DNA of 64,000 nucleotides from Pelovirga terrestris. Its GTDB lineage: Bacteria; Desulfobacterota; Desulfuromonadia; Desulfuromonadales; Geopsychrobacteraceae. A program made the position numbers and the translations under genes. Numbering within the stretch: position 1 is the first letter of the stretch; every line of letters starts with the position of its first letter. Below, in pieces: positions 8,852 through 19,035 of this stretch. The notes beneath the pieces are model-generated. The model made no database searches. It was not told the DNA's origin and saw only the letters and a list, made by a program, of their open reading frames with translations. The DNA lies in assembly GCF_014773365.1 (NCBI RefSeq), contig NZ_JACWUN010000003.1:186001-250000 (forward strand). Direction: 5' to 3'.

Positions 8852-9268
8852 TTAATCAACAAAGCGTCCGCCACGCGACTCGATAAAAGATCCATATCTT
8901 TTATCCACCTTCACTATATGCTCAAGCAGCCAGGTACGCAAAAAATTCAGCAATTCTCGGGCGGCGCTCTCATCCATGGCAGCATGGTCGGTTTTTCGTT
9001 TTTCTACTGCAGCAACAAGACGTTGATGCTCCTGCTGATGTTCCTCGAAGCCGGAGAACTGATATTCCTGCATCAGCCTTTCTTCGTGAGCAAAATGCTC
9101 CAGCACATAGACATCCAACATCGCAACGACATCGGCATACACTTCATTCCCCCGTTTGTCGCGCACCGCCTCAAACAGGACATTGATCTGCTTAACCAGC
9201 TCTTGATGTTCTTTGTCCAGCACCACGATACCGGTTTCATATACCTGTTTCCACTTGATTATCGCCAT
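8852..9268 (-). CDS. Bacteriohemerythrin
   Basis: Single-domain hemerythrin of 138 residues that should bind O2 at a di-iron centre. All seven ligands of the family are present: His21, His58, Glu62, His77, His81, His117 and Asp122 (patterns DKEHQ, HFAHEE, HQQEH, HIVKVD). ATG at 9268 is seven bases after AGAGG; the GTG at 9274 is too close to the site. It begins 22 bases after a large sensor kinase on the same strand, so the two are probably cotranscribed. Proposed roles of such proteins in microaerophiles and anaerobes are O2 scavenging, O2 delivery or O2 sensing; the kinase neighbour makes a link to signalling worth testing. Confidence 0.93.
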   Translation of the reverse strand: MAIIKWKQVYETGIVVLDKEHQELVKQINVLFEAVRDKRGNEVYADVVAMLDVYVLEHFAHEERLMQEYQFSGFEEHQQEHQRLVAAVEKRKTDHAAMDESAARELLNFLRTWLLEHIVKVDKRYGSFIESRGGRFVD

Positions 9269-9290
9269 CTTCACCCTCTGCTAATGCCTG

Positions 9291-11972
9291 CTAGTTTTCA
9301 TTAAGCGTCGGCAGGCAAACCTCGAAACTGCTGCCGCTACCTGACTCCGACGATACCGACATAAAACCCCGATGATTCTGGGTAATAATATGATACGCAA
9401 TCGATAAACCCAGGCCCACCCCCCGACCTACTTCCTGCGTGCTATAAAAAGGATCAAACACCCGGCGACACACCTCAGGGGACATCCCTGTGCCGTTATC
9501 TCTGACTTCGAGGCAAACATAACTGCCTTTAGCTTCAAGTCGCAGGGTAATCTGCGGATCAGCATCAACATTCACCAGCGCTTGCGCGGCATTTTTCAAC
9601 AAAATCAGGATCACCTGTTGAATCTGCCCGGCATCACAGACCACCTCCGGGATAGAATGATAATTACGAACAATGGCGATGCGTTGAAATTTCAGCTGGC
9701 GGCGCATGTCATAGTCGCTGACCGCCAGATCCAGGGTTCGTTCGACCAGATCATCCAGAGCATGGCGCGAGAAATCACTGCCCGATGAGCGGCTGAAGGT
9801 CTGAATATTTTCAACGATTTTTGCTGCCCGGGTACCGGCTTCGGCAATCGAACCAAACATGATGTCACACTTCTTCTCGTGTAGATAGGCAGCAATGGCC
9901 TTCATCGAGGTGCCTAGCTGTTCAGCTGTTTCACAGTTTTTACTGAATTCCGGGGACAAACGTCGCTGAAGAACCTGCACTGTCTGTAAAATCACCGCCA
10001 GTGGATTATTCAGCTCGTGGGCAAAGCCGGCCGCTAGTCCGGCAACGGATTCTATCTTTTCTTTCTGAATCAGGATCTGTTCCAACGCTACCTGTTCCGT
10101 CACATCATCCATATGAATGACCGCGCCACCGTCCTGGGAACTGGGCAGAGGATAAATCAGGATATTATAGTGCCGCTTCGCTTTGCTCCGGTCCTGCCCA
10201 TACCCTTCAACCTGTTGCAGGCGAACCGGTTTCTGGCTGGCCAATGCAGTCTGTAACGCGGTCAGGATGGTTTTGTATTTAATCAGCTGGAGGGCATCCT
10301 TCAGGGCGATTCCTCTAGCGTGGGAAGAGCTCAATCGGCATTCCTGCTCCGCCCGCCGATTCCAGAGCGTTATCTTCAGCTCCGCATCCACCGCGATCAG
10401 AATGGACGGCATGGAATCAATGATGCGCTGAAGAAAGTTTTTCAACTGGTTCAAACTTTCTTCAGTGGTCTTACGCAGGGAAATATCCTGCATGGTTCCT
10501 TCGATAAACAGGGGTTCCTTGTTATCACTGTAGACCAGATGATTATTGAGCGCCATCCAGAAGAACTGGCCATCTTTACGCTTTGCCGGCACTTCAAAAT
10601 CTTTGCTGGCGCCATGGTCATATAGCAGGCGGAGCAACCGCCGACGATCTTGCGGATTGACGTACAACTGGTTTTCAAGATCATCATAATAAGCAAGAGC
10701 TTCCGCCTCTGTGGTGTGTCCCAGCATCGCCACCGCAGCCGGATTCAGGGCCAGGAACCGACCATCAAGACTGGCGCGGTAGATCCCTTCGGTAGCGTTG
10801 GTGAAAATTTCGCGGTAGCGGCTCTCTGAGTCCCGCACGGAAACGAAGCTCTTTTCAAGGCTGCCCAACATATCGTTGAACACCGACTCGATCTGATCCC
10901 ATTCGTCGGAACGTTCCAACCGCATAGGGGTCGAGCGATCGCCCTCCTGAAAGGCCCGCAAGCGCTCCCCTACCTGCCCCATCGGCTGTTGCACGTGACG
11001 GATAAACAACCAGCGATGACTGCCCAGAACAGCTCCTATCAGGACAAAACAGACGGCCAGCGCACCGGCAAAAACCTGACGCAAGGTAGTGCTGATCTCC
11101 TGTCTGGCTGTTCTGACGGCGCCACTGGCTTGCAGATCGAGATCCTGCATCGCAGCCGTGATCCGCTCGGTCAGGAGGTTAAGACGCTGCCCCTGTTCGC
11201 TCAGCAGGGCAATGTCACGCTGATGTTGATGGAGCAGATAAGCCATATGGTCAATCCGCCCAAGCAACTCACGTCCGAACAGATTGGCGGGAAAGTCTCT
11301 GGCGGAAAACTTACCGGCAATGGCCTTAATCGGTTCAAGTTGGGCAAGGATGGCGCGCTGATCCAAGGGCAGGAAAATCTGCTCGTAGGTGCGATCAACC
11401 GACAAAAACATCGTCAAAACTTGCTGAAAACCAACCCGTAACTGGCGCAGCTCGACGAAGGTCTTCATCACCGTATCATCAACAGATCCTGCCATGATCT
11501 GCCGCATAAGCCCTTCGCTGTTGAATATCAGCAGGTCATCCAGCCCTTCTTCCTGCCACCGCCGTTGTAAAAAGGTATAGTTTATCCAGTAAGCGCGATG
11601 AAGAAAATGTTGATATTCTTCCTGCAGCTGATAGAGCAGATGGCGCTGCTCATGATCCCTGACCTGTCCGGCCAGCTGTTCAATGAACGCTTCCAACGCT
11701 CGACCTTCAGTCGCAACCAGGTCCCGATTCCCGTAAAAAGTAGCACGGAACACCCCCAGACGCGCTACCAGCACACCAAAATCAGAACGATTCTGTGAAT
11801 TATCGAGGGCCTGCTCAAAACGATTCCCGATCAGTTGGTCAACATTGTCCTGCAGGCGTGCCAACAGCAGGAAGACAACGACCGTTGTCAGCAGAAAAAT
11901 CAGCAGAGAGAAAATCGAAAGGATCCTAAGACGTGAATTAATAGAGGTGAATTTGCTGTGAACAACCACCAT
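9291..11972 (-). CDS. Membrane sensor histidine kinase with two PAS domains
   Basis: Protein of 893 residues. A first membrane segment (residues ~18-38) and a second (~300-320) bracket a ~260-residue, largely helical periplasmic region with no named domain that I can recognise. A HAMP linker and two PAS domains follow (the second starts near IIDSMPSILIAVDAELKITLWN). Then come a HisKA domain with the phospho-accepting His in AGFAHELNNPLAVI and an HATPase domain with DNGTGM and GVGLGLSIAYHI. There is no receiver domain, so a separate response regulator must exist; none is adjacent. The bacteriohemerythrin gene follows directly. The Shine-Dalgarno is weak. Signal unknown. Confidence 0.9.
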   Translation of the reverse strand: MVVVHSKFTSINSRLRILSIFSLLIFLLTTVVVFLLLARLQDNVDQLIGNRFEQALDNSQNRSDFGVLVARLGVFRATFYGNRDLVATEGRALEAFIEQLAGQVRDHEQRHLLYQLQEEYQHFLHRAYWINYTFLQRRWQEEGLDDLLIFNSEGLMRQIMAGSVDDTVMKTFVELRQLRVGFQQVLTMFLSVDRTYEQIFLPLDQRAILAQLEPIKAIAGKFSARDFPANLFGRELLGRIDHMAYLLHQHQRDIALLSEQGQRLNLLTERITAAMQDLDLQASGAVRTARQEISTTLRQVFAGALAVCFVLIGAVLGSHRWLFIRHVQQPMGQVGERLRAFQEGDRSTPMRLERSDEWDQIESVFNDMLGSLEKSFVSVRDSESRYREIFTNATEGIYRASLDGRFLALNPAAVAMLGHTTEAEALAYYDDLENQLYVNPQDRRRLLRLLYDHGASKDFEVPAKRKDGQFFWMALNNHLVYSDNKEPLFIEGTMQDISLRKTTEESLNQLKNFLQRIIDSMPSILIAVDAELKITLWNRRAEQECRLSSSHARGIALKDALQLIKYKTILTALQTALASQKPVRLQQVEGYGQDRSKAKRHYNILIYPLPSSQDGGAVIHMDDVTEQVALEQILIQKEKIESVAGLAAGFAHELNNPLAVILQTVQVLQRRLSPEFSKNCETAEQLGTSMKAIAAYLHEKKCDIMFGSIAEAGTRAAKIVENIQTFSRSSGSDFSRHALDDLVERTLDLAVSDYDMRRQLKFQRIAIVRNYHSIPEVVCDAGQIQQVILILLKNAAQALVNVDADPQITLRLEAKGSYVCLEVRDNGTGMSPEVCRRVFDPFYSTQEVGRGVGLGLSIAYHIITQNHRGFMSVSSESGSGSSFEVCLPTLNEN

Positions 11973-12023
11973 AAGAAACCTGTCGTCTTAATACCTAAAA
12001 AAGATAAAAGAAGAAAAAAGCAC

Positions 12024-12167
12024 GTAACTGTTCCGCACCGGATCTTCGGATCCTATGTCGAGGGACGCTGTTCGTCATCCATGTCCGCTTTTTGTCGCCG
12101 TCCCTGGCGACAAACACCCTTGCCACAGGAGCCCTGACCTTGCACAAGGATCGTGCTGAATAGTTAA
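12024..12167 (-). repeat. Dispersed structured repeat, copy B (inverted)
   Basis: Reverse-oriented copy of the element at 5916. Ends read GTAACTGTTCCGCACCGG and CGATCCTTG(rev)...GCTGAATAGTTA. The core on the minus strand holds the perfect stem TTTGTCGCC-AGGGAC-GGCGACAAA. It lies between the sensor kinase and prfC, and its two sides run into AT-rich sequence. Reading frames through it are artefacts. Nothing else is seen in the 11973-12310 gap. Confidence 0.8.
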
Positions 12168-12310
12168 GGCACATCGCCAAGCGGAGAAGAGATAATTAGC
12201 ATGCTCAAACGTTATTTACAAGGATCAAGGCATAAAAATAAGCAGCCCGGGACAAATCGCCACACCTGCATCTTCCGCATGCCGGAACTACCGGAATCTC
12301 AAGGTGAAAA

Positions 12311-13891
12311 TTACTTATATTCGCGCGATTTGAGAAACTCGATCCCTTCCCACTGTTCGAGGGTATGCTGTAAACGCCACTCACTGGCGGCCAGATAGGT
12401 CAGCTCCCCTTCGGCATCGATAGCCAGATTGTTCTGGTTTTTCTTCTGGAACTCTTCCAGGCGCTTGCGGTCTTTGGCACGAATCCAGCGAGCGGTGGTA
12501 AAATCGACACCTTCGTAGACCGCGTTAACATTGTATTCGGCTTTCAAACGCTCCATGGTCACGTCAAACTGGAGAACGCCCACAGCACCCAGGATAAACT
12601 CAGCACCATTGACCGGCTTGAACACCTGGACGGCACCTTCTTCGGCCAATTGGATCAAGCCCTTTTGCAACTGTTTGGACTTGAGGGGGTCCTTCAGCCG
12701 GACGCGACGAAAGTGCTCCGGCGCGAAGCTGGGTATGCCCGTGAATTTAAGGGGTTCCTTATCGCTGAAGGTGTCACCGATCTTAATCGTGCCATGATTG
12801 TGCAGACCGATGATATCCCCGGGAAAAGCCTCTTCCACATGGGCGCGATCCTGGGCCATAAAAATGGTCGCATTGGCCAGGGAAATATCCTTGCCGATCC
12901 GGTGGTGGCGCACCTTCATGCCACGGCTGAATTTCCCCGAACAGATCCGCAAAAAAGCAATACGGTCGCGGTGAGCCGGATCCATATTCGCCTGGATTTT
13001 AAACACAAACCCGGAAAACTGCTCTTCATCCGGCGCCACCATCCGTTCGGCCGCCGCCCTGATCCCCGGCGGTGGTGCCAGTTCAACAAAGGCATCCAGC
13101 ATCTCCTGCACACCGAAGTTATTGATGGCGCTACCAAAAAACACCGGCGTCTGGTTAGCACGCAGATACTCATCGCGATCAAAGGGGTTGGCCGCGCCCT
13201 GAAGCAATTCAATGTCATCCCGCAATTCCTGCGCCTGGGTACCGAGCAATTGATCAAGTTCGGGACTGTTGATGTCATCAATGCTGATGATGTTGGTCTT
13301 GCGGCGGTCTTCGCCGGGGCGAAACAGGTGCAACTCGTTGCGGTAGAGGTTATAGACCCCTTTAAAGCGCTTCCCCATGCCGATCGGCCATGACAATGGC
13401 GCACATTCGATCTGCAGCTTTTCCTCGATATCAGCGAGGAGATCAAGGGGGAATTGCCCCTCGCGGTCGAGCTTGTTGATGAAGGTCAGCACCGGGGTAT
13501 TACGCATCCGGCACACTTCCATCAGTTTTTCGGTCTGGGGCTCGACCCCTTTGGCACTGTCGATGACCATCAGGGCACTGTCCACCGCGGTGAGAACCCG
13601 ATAGGTATCCTCGGAAAAATCCTGGTGACCGGGGGTATCAAGAAGGTTGATCTCAAAATCACGATAGTCAAACTTCATCACCGAAGAAGAAACAGAAATC
13701 CCCCGCTCCTTTTCAATATTCATCCAGTCACTGGTGGCGTGACGATCCGACTTGCGCGCCTTGACGGTTCCGGCCATCTGGATGGCGCCACCAAACAATA
13801 ACAGCTTTTCGGTCAGGGTGGTTTTACCGGCATCCGGGTGACTGATAATACCGAAGGTGCGGCGTTTGGCTATTTCCTGCTGCAAAGTCAT
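12311..13891 (-). CDS. prfC: Peptide chain release factor 3
   Basis: Translational GTPase RF3, 526 residues (E. coli 529), which removes RF1/RF2 from the ribosome after peptide release. G1 motif HPDAGKTTL (residues ~18-26), G3 [12 protein letters not shown] and G4 NKLDRE are all present, followed by the domain II barrel and the RF3-specific C-terminal domain. ATG at 13891 has ACGGAGA eight bases upstream. The gene is flanked by noncoding DNA and appears monocistronic. Confidence 0.96.
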   Translation of the reverse strand: MTLQQEIAKRRTFGIISHPDAGKTTLTEKLLLFGGAIQMAGTVKARKSDRHATSDWMNIEKERGISVSSSVMKFDYRDFEINLLDTPGHQDFSEDTYRVLTAVDSALMVIDSAKGVEPQTEKLMEVCRMRNTPVLTFINKLDREGQFPLDLLADIEEKLQIECAPLSWPIGMGKRFKGVYNLYRNELHLFRPGEDRRKTNIISIDDINSPELDQLLGTQAQELRDDIELLQGAANPFDRDEYLRANQTPVFFGSAINNFGVQEMLDAFVELAPPPGIRAAAERMVAPDEEQFSGFVFKIQANMDPAHRDRIAFLRICSGKFSRGMKVRHHRIGKDISLANATIFMAQDRAHVEEAFPGDIIGLHNHGTIKIGDTFSDKEPLKFTGIPSFAPEHFRRVRLKDPLKSKQLQKGLIQLAEEGAVQVFKPVNGAEFILGAVGVLQFDVTMERLKAEYNVNAVYEGVDFTTARWIRAKDRKRLEEFQKKNQNNLAIDAEGELTYLAASEWRLQHTLEQWEGIEFLKSREYK

Positions 13892-14100
13892 CTGTAATTT
13901 CTCCGTTTAAGCAATTAATTACCTTGGTTGCTCACTTCACTCAAGTTATTGATTCGGAATGATAAAGCATTCACCACTGAGGCGCTGAGAAATTCATAAA
14001 AATCTGATGTTCTCTGTGACTCTGGCGAGCGCAGCGAACGGGTGGTGAATAGCTTTTGCCCTCACTGGGGACAAGGGCATAAGCTGGTTTTTACGTCCTG
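13892..14100. other. Intergenic region with repeat-like sequence
   Basis: No gene seen. The stretch 14009-14047 (TTCTCTGTGACTCTGGCGAG, then GCGCAGCGAACGGGTGG) looks like a common intergenic repeat of this bacterial group, judged from memory. It has no second copy in the window, so the label is tentative. Confidence 0.3.
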
Positions 14101-15027
14101 TTACTTCGTGATGTTAATTTTGCGCCAGCGCTTGTGCAGCCAGAACCATTGGCCGGGATCGCGGCGGATGGCCTGTTCGATGATGTTCGTCAGATACTGG
14201 GTATTTTCAGCCAGTGCGGCCTCACCGTCACCCTCAAGCAGTAGCGGGGGATCGATCCAGACGTCATAGCGATTATCCGGCCGGCGCAGACAAAAGGTCG
14301 GCACAATCGGGATCCTGTATTTCATCGCCATATTGGTGATGGCGGTCGTTACGTACGCTTTACGACCAAAAAAATCGACCGGCACCGAACCCGGTGGCGA
14401 TATATGCTGATCGAGCAACAAACCTATAGCGCGTCCCGATTGCAACGACTTGAGGATCTGCCGGGCACCCTTGCGACTGCTGATAATATCGGCACCGAAG
14501 TGGGTGCGAATCCGTTGAAAGTAAGCGTCCGTCAGACGATTTTTTAACGGTTTGGCGATAGTATCAAGCGGCACGCCCAGGGCCGGGAACACGTAGTTTC
14601 CCGCCTCCCAAAAACCAAGGTGACCGGTCAGCAGAATAACGCCGCGTCCCAGGTCCTGAGCTTCGCGCAGATGCTCAACGCCACGGATCTCGAAATATTC
14701 CTCGGGCGTATCGACAGCAAACAGATCAAGGCGTAGCGAATCGACCGCGGACATCCCCAGCTGTTCAAAGTTGCGCTTTACCAGCGCCGTAATTTGCTGC
14801 GGGGACCAGTCTGGAAAAGCCTGGTGCACATTATCTTCCGCCAACTTGCGGCGCGCCGCCAAAAACCAGCGACTTAAACTGCCGAGCCGGCGGCCAAAAC
14901 GCAATGCCGCCTGGCGCGGCAACGCACGGATCAGCGGCGCAACAGCCAGCAGAGCCGCGTATTCAAGCCGATGTCTGAACAGAACAGGTTTCAGGTTCTT
15001 TGCAGGTTTTGCCATTTTTATAGCCAT
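14101..15027 (-). CDS. Lipid A biosynthesis acyltransferase, LpxL/HtrB-like
   Basis: Inner-membrane acyltransferase of 308 residues of the LpxL/LpxM family, expected to add a secondary acyl chain to the lipid A precursor. The catalytic HX4(D/E) motif appears as HLGFWEAGN near residue 137. [16 protein letters not shown] and the C-terminal WFWLHKRWR are further family landmarks. Basic and hydrophobic residues at the N-terminus fit membrane association. No good Shine-Dalgarno is seen at either candidate ATG (15027 or 15015); the first is used. It is transcribed away from upp, so a divergent promoter region is expected at 15028-15219. Confidence 0.88.
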   Translation of the reverse strand: MAIKMAKPAKNLKPVLFRHRLEYAALLAVAPLIRALPRQAALRFGRRLGSLSRWFLAARRKLAEDNVHQAFPDWSPQQITALVKRNFEQLGMSAVDSLRLDLFAVDTPEEYFEIRGVEHLREAQDLGRGVILLTGHLGFWEAGNYVFPALGVPLDTIAKPLKNRLTDAYFQRIRTHFGADIISSRKGARQILKSLQSGRAIGLLLDQHISPPGSVPVDFFGRKAYVTTAITNMAMKYRIPIVPTFCLRRPDNRYDVWIDPPLLLEGDGEAALAENTQYLTNIIEQAIRRDPGQWFWLHKRWRKINITK

Positions 15028-15219
15028 TTCGATAACATGCCGACCGGTGACTATAGCCTATCTTTACTCGCAGAAGAAAGCCTCTTGTCAGCAAAAAGCA
15101 CCTCTGTTTCTCAGCCCATCGACCAACTGACTCGACAGACACTGAAATTCTTGACCGATCAGGTCGATCCTTTTATGCTGTGCGGCGGTAATTCCCGCCC
15201 TCTTTCAAGGAGCAATGAC

Positions 15220-15846
15220 ATGGCCGTCCATGAAGTCAACCATCCTCTGGTTAAACACAAACTCGGACTGATGCGCCAGCACGACATCAGCACCAAGGAT
15301 TTTCGCGAACTCGCCTCCGAGGTTGCCCGACTGCTGACCTACGAGGCGACCAAAGATCTGGAAACCGAAGATGAAACCATTGCCGGCTGGAATGGCCCGG
15401 TGACGGTACAGCGGATCAAAGGGAAAAAAATCACCGTGGTGCCGATTCTACGCGCCGGCCTGGGGATGATGGACGGAGTGCTGGATCTGATTCCCAGTGC
15501 CAGGGTCAGCGTTGTCGGACTTTATCGCGACGAAGAAACCCTGCAGCCGGTGACCTATTTTGAAAAGTTGACCAGTTCGATGGAGGATCGTACCGCACTG
15601 ATTCTCGACCCGATGCTGGCCACCGGCGGTTCTCTGGTCGCCTGCGTTGACATGCTCAAAAAAGCCGGTTGCACCAGTATTCGTGGCCTTTTTCTGGTAG
15701 CGGTTCCGGAAGGAATCGAGCGCGTCAGCAAGGCGCATCCCGATGTCGACATCTATATCGCCTCCGTCGATGAACGCCTTAACGAAAACGGCTACATTAT
15801 CCCCGGCCTGGGTGATGCCGGGGATAAAATTTTCGGCACCAAGTAA
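15220..15846 (+). CDS. upp: Uracil phosphoribosyltransferase
   Basis: Cytosolic type I phosphoribosyltransferase of 208 residues, the same length as E. coli Upp. It converts uracil plus PRPP to UMP in pyrimidine salvage. The PRPP-binding loop is seen as [15 protein letters not shown] (residues ~127-141), and PILRAGLGM and the C-terminal [16 protein letters not shown] are typical uracil-binding elements. An open frame extends upstream, but AAGGAG at 15207-15212 fixes the ATG at 15220. The uracil permease follows 27 bases later, giving an uptake-and-salvage operon. Confidence 0.97.
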   Translation: MAVHEVNHPLVKHKLGLMRQHDISTKDFRELASEVARLLTYEATKDLETEDETIAGWNGPVTVQRIKGKKITVVPILRAGLGMMDGVLDLIPSARVSVVGLYRDEETLQPVTYFEKLTSSMEDRTALILDPMLATGGSLVACVDMLKKAGCTSIRGLFLVAVPEGIERVSKAHPDVDIYIASVDERLNENGYIIPGLGDAGDKIFGTK

Positions 15847-15873
15847 CCACTTTCATCCGCTTCAGGAGACCCA

Positions 15874-17193
15874 ATGAAAAAAGTCCACGCCCCTACTGAC
15901 TACCACTTTCGCCTGCAGGATGGTCTGCTGGGTGCCCAGATGCTGTTTGTTGCTTTCGGCGCCCTGGTACTGGTTCCGCTGCTGACCGGGCTCGATGCCA
16001 ATGTCGCCCTGTTTACCGCCGGAGTCGGCACCCTGGTGTTCCAGATCATCACTCGGGGCAAGGTTCCGGTATTCCTGGCTTCCAGCTTTGCCTTTATTGC
16101 TCCGATTATTTACGGGGTTGGCCAATGGGGAATTGCCGGAACCATGTGCGGTCTGCTGGCCGCCGGTGGGCTCTATATCGTTTTGAGCATCCTCGTGCGC
16201 ATTTTCGGTAGCGGCATTCTCCACCGGTTCCTGCCGCCGATTGTGGTCGGGCCGGTCATTATGGTCATCGGCCTGGTCCTTGCTCCGGTAGCCATTCATA
16301 TGGCCTCGGGGCGGACCGGCGACGGGTCCGCCTGGCTGGTTCCTGAAACCACGGCTTACATCATTGCCGGCATTGCCCTGACGGTGACGGTGCTGGTGTC
16401 ACTACTGGGGCACGGCATGTTCCGCCTGATCCCCATTCTCTGCGGTATTATCGCCGGCTATGGTGCTTCCCTGCTGTTTGATCTAAGCGGCCTGACTGCG
16501 ACACTGCATGCCTCTTTTGATCCCGGTGATCTCCCCAACTGGACGGGCCCAGCGCTGATCTCCATGCAGAAGGCGATCGAAGCGCCCTGGCTGGCCATCC
16601 CCAATTTCACCATGCCGGTGTGGAATCTGGAAGCCATCCTCTTCATCGTCCCCATCGCCCTGGCGCCGGCCATTGAGCATTTCGGTGATGTCATGGCAAT
16701 CGGCGGTATCACCGGCAAAGATTATGTCCGGGACCCCGGTATCCAGAACACCCTGCTCGGTGACGGCGTTGCCACCAGCGTTGCCGCACTGCTCGGTGGC
16801 CCACCCAACACCACCTACTCCGAAGTTTCCGGCGCCGTTGCCCTGACCCGTTCCTTTAATCCGGCCATCATGACCTGGGCAGCTATTGCGGCTATCATTC
16901 TGGCTTTTGTCGGCAAGCTCGGTGGCCTGTTAAGCACCATCCCGGTTCCCGTCATGGGCGGTATCATGGTTCTATTGTTCGGTGCCATCGCCGTTATCGG
17001 CATCGGCACGCTGGTCCGAGCCGGCACCGATCTGATGCAACCCCGCAACATGGCCATTGTTGCGATTATCCTGGTCTTCGGCATCGGTGGCATGACCTTC
17101 GACCTGGCCATCGTCAAACTCGGCGGCATCGGTTTGGCCGGTATTATTGGCGTCGTGCTCAACCTGATTCTGCCTTACAGCGTCCACGATTAA
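15874..17193 (+). CDS. uraA: Uracil permease (NCS2 family)
   Basis: Inner-membrane nucleobase transporter of 439 residues with about 14 membrane segments. Family motifs include VALAPAIEHFGDV-type sequence (here IALAPAIEHFGDVMAIGG, with the substrate-contacting Glu and His) and GGPPNTTYSEVSGAVALT. It is expected to import uracil with protons for Upp, its partner just upstream. AGGAGA lies a few bases before the ATG. A terminator follows. Confidence 0.95.
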   Translation: MKKVHAPTDYHFRLQDGLLGAQMLFVAFGALVLVPLLTGLDANVALFTAGVGTLVFQIITRGKVPVFLASSFAFIAPIIYGVGQWGIAGTMCGLLAAGGLYIVLSILVRIFGSGILHRFLPPIVVGPVIMVIGLVLAPVAIHMASGRTGDGSAWLVPETTAYIIAGIALTVTVLVSLLGHGMFRLIPILCGIIAGYGASLLFDLSGLTATLHASFDPGDLPNWTGPALISMQKAIEAPWLAIPNFTMPVWNLEAILFIVPIALAPAIEHFGDVMAIGGITGKDYVRDPGIQNTLLGDGVATSVAALLGGPPNTTYSEVSGAVALTRSFNPAIMTWAAIAAIILAFVGKLGGLLSTIPVPVMGGIMVLLFGAIAVIGIGTLVRAGTDLMQPRNMAIVAIILVFGIGGMTFDLAIVKLGGIGLAGIIGVVLNLILPYSVHD

Positions 17194-17204
17194 CCCCCAT
17201 CACG

Positions 17205-17240
17205 ACAAAGCGGCTCCTTACCCACAGGAACCGCTTTGTT
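17205..17240 (+). terminator. Terminator of upp-uraA
   Basis: Stem ACAAAGCGGCTCC / GGAACCGCTTTGT (17205-17217 and 17227-17239) with a single mismatch. It is 12 bases after the uraA stop and precedes the distal end of the CRISPR array. The 17241-17371 stretch shows no gene or further repeat. Confidence 0.75.
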
Positions 17241-17371
17241 CTAGGACAGGGAACGACGGCCATTTTTCTGCCCATCGCTACCAATGAAAATCTCCGATCC
17301 GCTCCGGCTGATAAAAAATCTCTTCAATACGCTGGTAACAATATTCTTTGAGCACTGTCAACCATCTTTTC

Positions 17372-17537
17372 GTTTCAATCCACGCCCCCGCGCGGGGGGC
17401 GACGCCGACCGATACCATGTCCTTTATCATCTGTTTTTGTTTCAATCCACGCCCCCGCGCGGGGGGCGACCTCTTGCTGGGCAAAAAAAGGGACCTCACT
17501 GAGGTGTTTCAATCCACGCCCCCGCGCGGGGGGCGAC
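17372..17537 (-). CRISPR. Type I-C CRISPR array, 3 repeats and 2 spacers
   Basis: Three identical 32-bp repeats at 17372-17403, 17439-17470 and 17506-17537 are separated by two 35-bp spacers. On the minus strand the repeat starts GTCGCCCCCCGCGCGGGG and ends GCGTGGATTGAAAC, the classic type I-C (Cascade/Dvulg) form with a strong GC stem. Orientation is therefore minus, downstream of cas2, with the leader at the high-coordinate side. The array is unusually short. All repeats are perfect, including the distal one, so there is no sign of old decayed units. Spacer origin is unknown. Confidence 0.97.
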
Positions 17538-17709
17538 CGCATGCTGCTAAGAGCATGATTCTACTTTGTTTTTTTCTTCTTTTTCGCGCACCTGTTTTCT
17601 TTGTCGCAAATGCACGTCAATTTTTTCCATTGGTCAGACTTTCTATTTGTTTTTCAAAGACCTGCGTCCGCGCGAACCTGCCGGGAAATCACCCACAGCT
17701 TGGGGTTCG
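17538..17709 (-). promoter_or_regulatory. CRISPR leader
   Basis: A 172-bp noncoding interval between cas2 and the first repeat. The half next to the array is AT-rich with long A/T runs (17565-17590, 17615-17660), as expected for a leader carrying the array promoter and the integration signal. Confidence 0.7.
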
Positions 17710-18000
17710 CTACAGAATCAATGGCCCTTCCTGATCGACCCCTTCCTTGGCACCAACATGCTCAACCCGCTTTCTCCAGTTTGCCCCGAGAAAATAGAAC
17801 CTCAGGCTATCCTGATGATGATCGATGACGTCAATCAGTTGTTGGCGCATCTTCGTCCACTGTCCCGGATCGACAATGCATTCAAAAACCGAGTATTGAA
17901 CCCGCTGACCATGATTCTGACAAATTCTTGCCACCCGGCGCAGTCTCCTCGCTCCCGATTTTTCCATGGTCGACACGTCGTAACTTACCAGCACCATCAT
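17710..18000 (-). CDS. cas2: CRISPR-associated endonuclease Cas2
   Basis: Ferredoxin-fold adaptation protein of 96 residues that forms the integrase complex with Cas1. The first strand MMVLVSYDVST carries the conserved aspartate (Asp8), followed by RLRRVARICQNHGQRVQYSVFEC, typical of the family. It begins 3 bases after the cas1 stop and is the last gene before the leader. The protein appears intact. Confidence 0.96.
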   Translation of the reverse strand: MMVLVSYDVSTMEKSGARRLRRVARICQNHGQRVQYSVFECIVDPGQWTKMRQQLIDVIDHHQDSLRFYFLGANWRKRVEHVGAKEGVDQEGPLIL

Positions 18001-18003
18001 GAT

Positions 18004-19035
18004 TCATCTCCACAGAAACGGGGGATACTCATCGAGATCGCCACGTAAAAAACGACTGAGCAATTGGGCTTGGGCAATAACCAGCATTCCGACCGGAACT
18101 TTCTCTTGTAAAAAGGGGTGCTCAATCTCTTCCTGTTTACGTTTCTGGTAGGCGACCAACACCTCCTTTCGAGTTTCGTCCGACATTTTCACTGCGCCGG
18201 ATTCGGTTAGGGTAAAACCCTTCTTTTTCACTTGTCCGAGATTGATCAGTGACAACACCAAACGATCCGCCAGCATGGGACGAAACTCTTCCATTAGGTC
18301 CAGAGCCAGGCTTAAGCGCCCCGGTCGATCCCGATGCAAAAAGCCGACTGCGGGGTCAAGCCCGACACTTTCCAGAGCAGATCGTGCATCGTGATAGAGC
18401 AGTGAATAAACAAACGACAGCAAGCAATTGACAGGGTCGAGAGGGGGCCTGCGATTGCGCCCGGAAAAAACGAAATCATTCTTATTCGTAACGATCAGGT
18501 GATTAAACTGATCAAAATAATCCCTTGCAGTTCGGCCTTCGAGACCACGAACACTATCCAGATCACCCTCCTGCAATAAGCGCTCGGCGTAGCGGGAAAA
18601 ACTTTTTACTGTCTGTTCAATCCCGGAATTCCCAATTTTATCGCCATGATCACGCAAGGCTCGATGAATACTGGTTCGGGAATTGATCACTTTGCCGAAA
18701 ACAAACATCCGGGCAAGTTGCGCGGAGTGTTTGTCGCAGTCCGCCCGACGATACTGTTCCCGCCGCAGCAACACATTGCCCGAAACCGACCCCTGAACCC
18801 GTGCCAGAAAGCGACCGTATTCGGTCATGAAGCTGACGGAAACATGATTCTCGGCACAATGCCCGAGCAGAAAAGGACTGCACAGCACATTACCGAAACA
18901 CACAATCGAACCCAGAGTGTGGATCGGCAGGCGCAGTCGGGTTTCACGCTCAACATTAACGACGACGGTTTCCCCTTCTTTATTGAGATAAGCACCCTGG
19001 GTGGTGACGTAAAGGGTATTGAGCATTTTTCTCAT
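18004..19035 (-). CDS. cas1: CRISPR-associated integrase Cas1 (type I-C)
   Basis: Spacer integrase of 343 residues, the normal length for subtype I-C. Likely metal ligands are Glu166 (GLEGRTARDYF), His234 (FLHRDRPGR) and Asp246 (SLALDLMEEFRP). The ATG at 19035 overlaps the cas4 stop (ATGA), which fixes the start although the frame is open further up. The sequence shows no lesion, so the adaptation module seems functional although the effector genes have been lost. Confidence 0.97.
   Translation of the reverse strand: MRKMLNTLYVTTQGAYLNKEGETVVVNVERETRLRLPIHTLGSIVCFGNVLCSPFLLGHCAENHVSVSFMTEYGRFLARVQGSVSGNVLLRREQYRRADCDKHSAQLARMFVFGKVINSRTSIHRALRDHGDKIGNSGIEQTVKSFSRYAERLLQEGDLDSVRGLEGRTARDYFDQFNHLIVTNKNDFVFSGRNRRPPLDPVNCLLSFVYSLLYHDARSALESVGLDPAVGFLHRDRPGRLSLALDLMEEFRPMLADRLVLSLINLGQVKKKGFTLTESGAVKMSDETRKEVLVAYQKRKQEEIEHPFLQEKVPVGMLVIAQAQLLSRFLRGDLDEYPPFLWR

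Noticed and set aside
11995-12180. Short frames over the dispersed repeats (12.0, 27.4 and 56.0 kb) that share peptides such as DGDKK
   Set aside because: The similarity comes from repeated DNA. The frames are interrupted differently in each copy and have no ribosome-binding sites.
12650-13393. Long plus-strand frame opposite prfC
   Set aside because: Antisense shadow of a highly conserved gene; low-complexity composition.
17241-17371. A further, decayed CRISPR unit beyond the distal repeat
   Set aside because: No repeat-like sequence with the GC stem or the ATTGAAAC end could be found there.
17284-17502. Plus-strand frames crossing the CRISPR array
   Set aside because: They translate the repeats (PRPRAGGD-like units) and are not genes.
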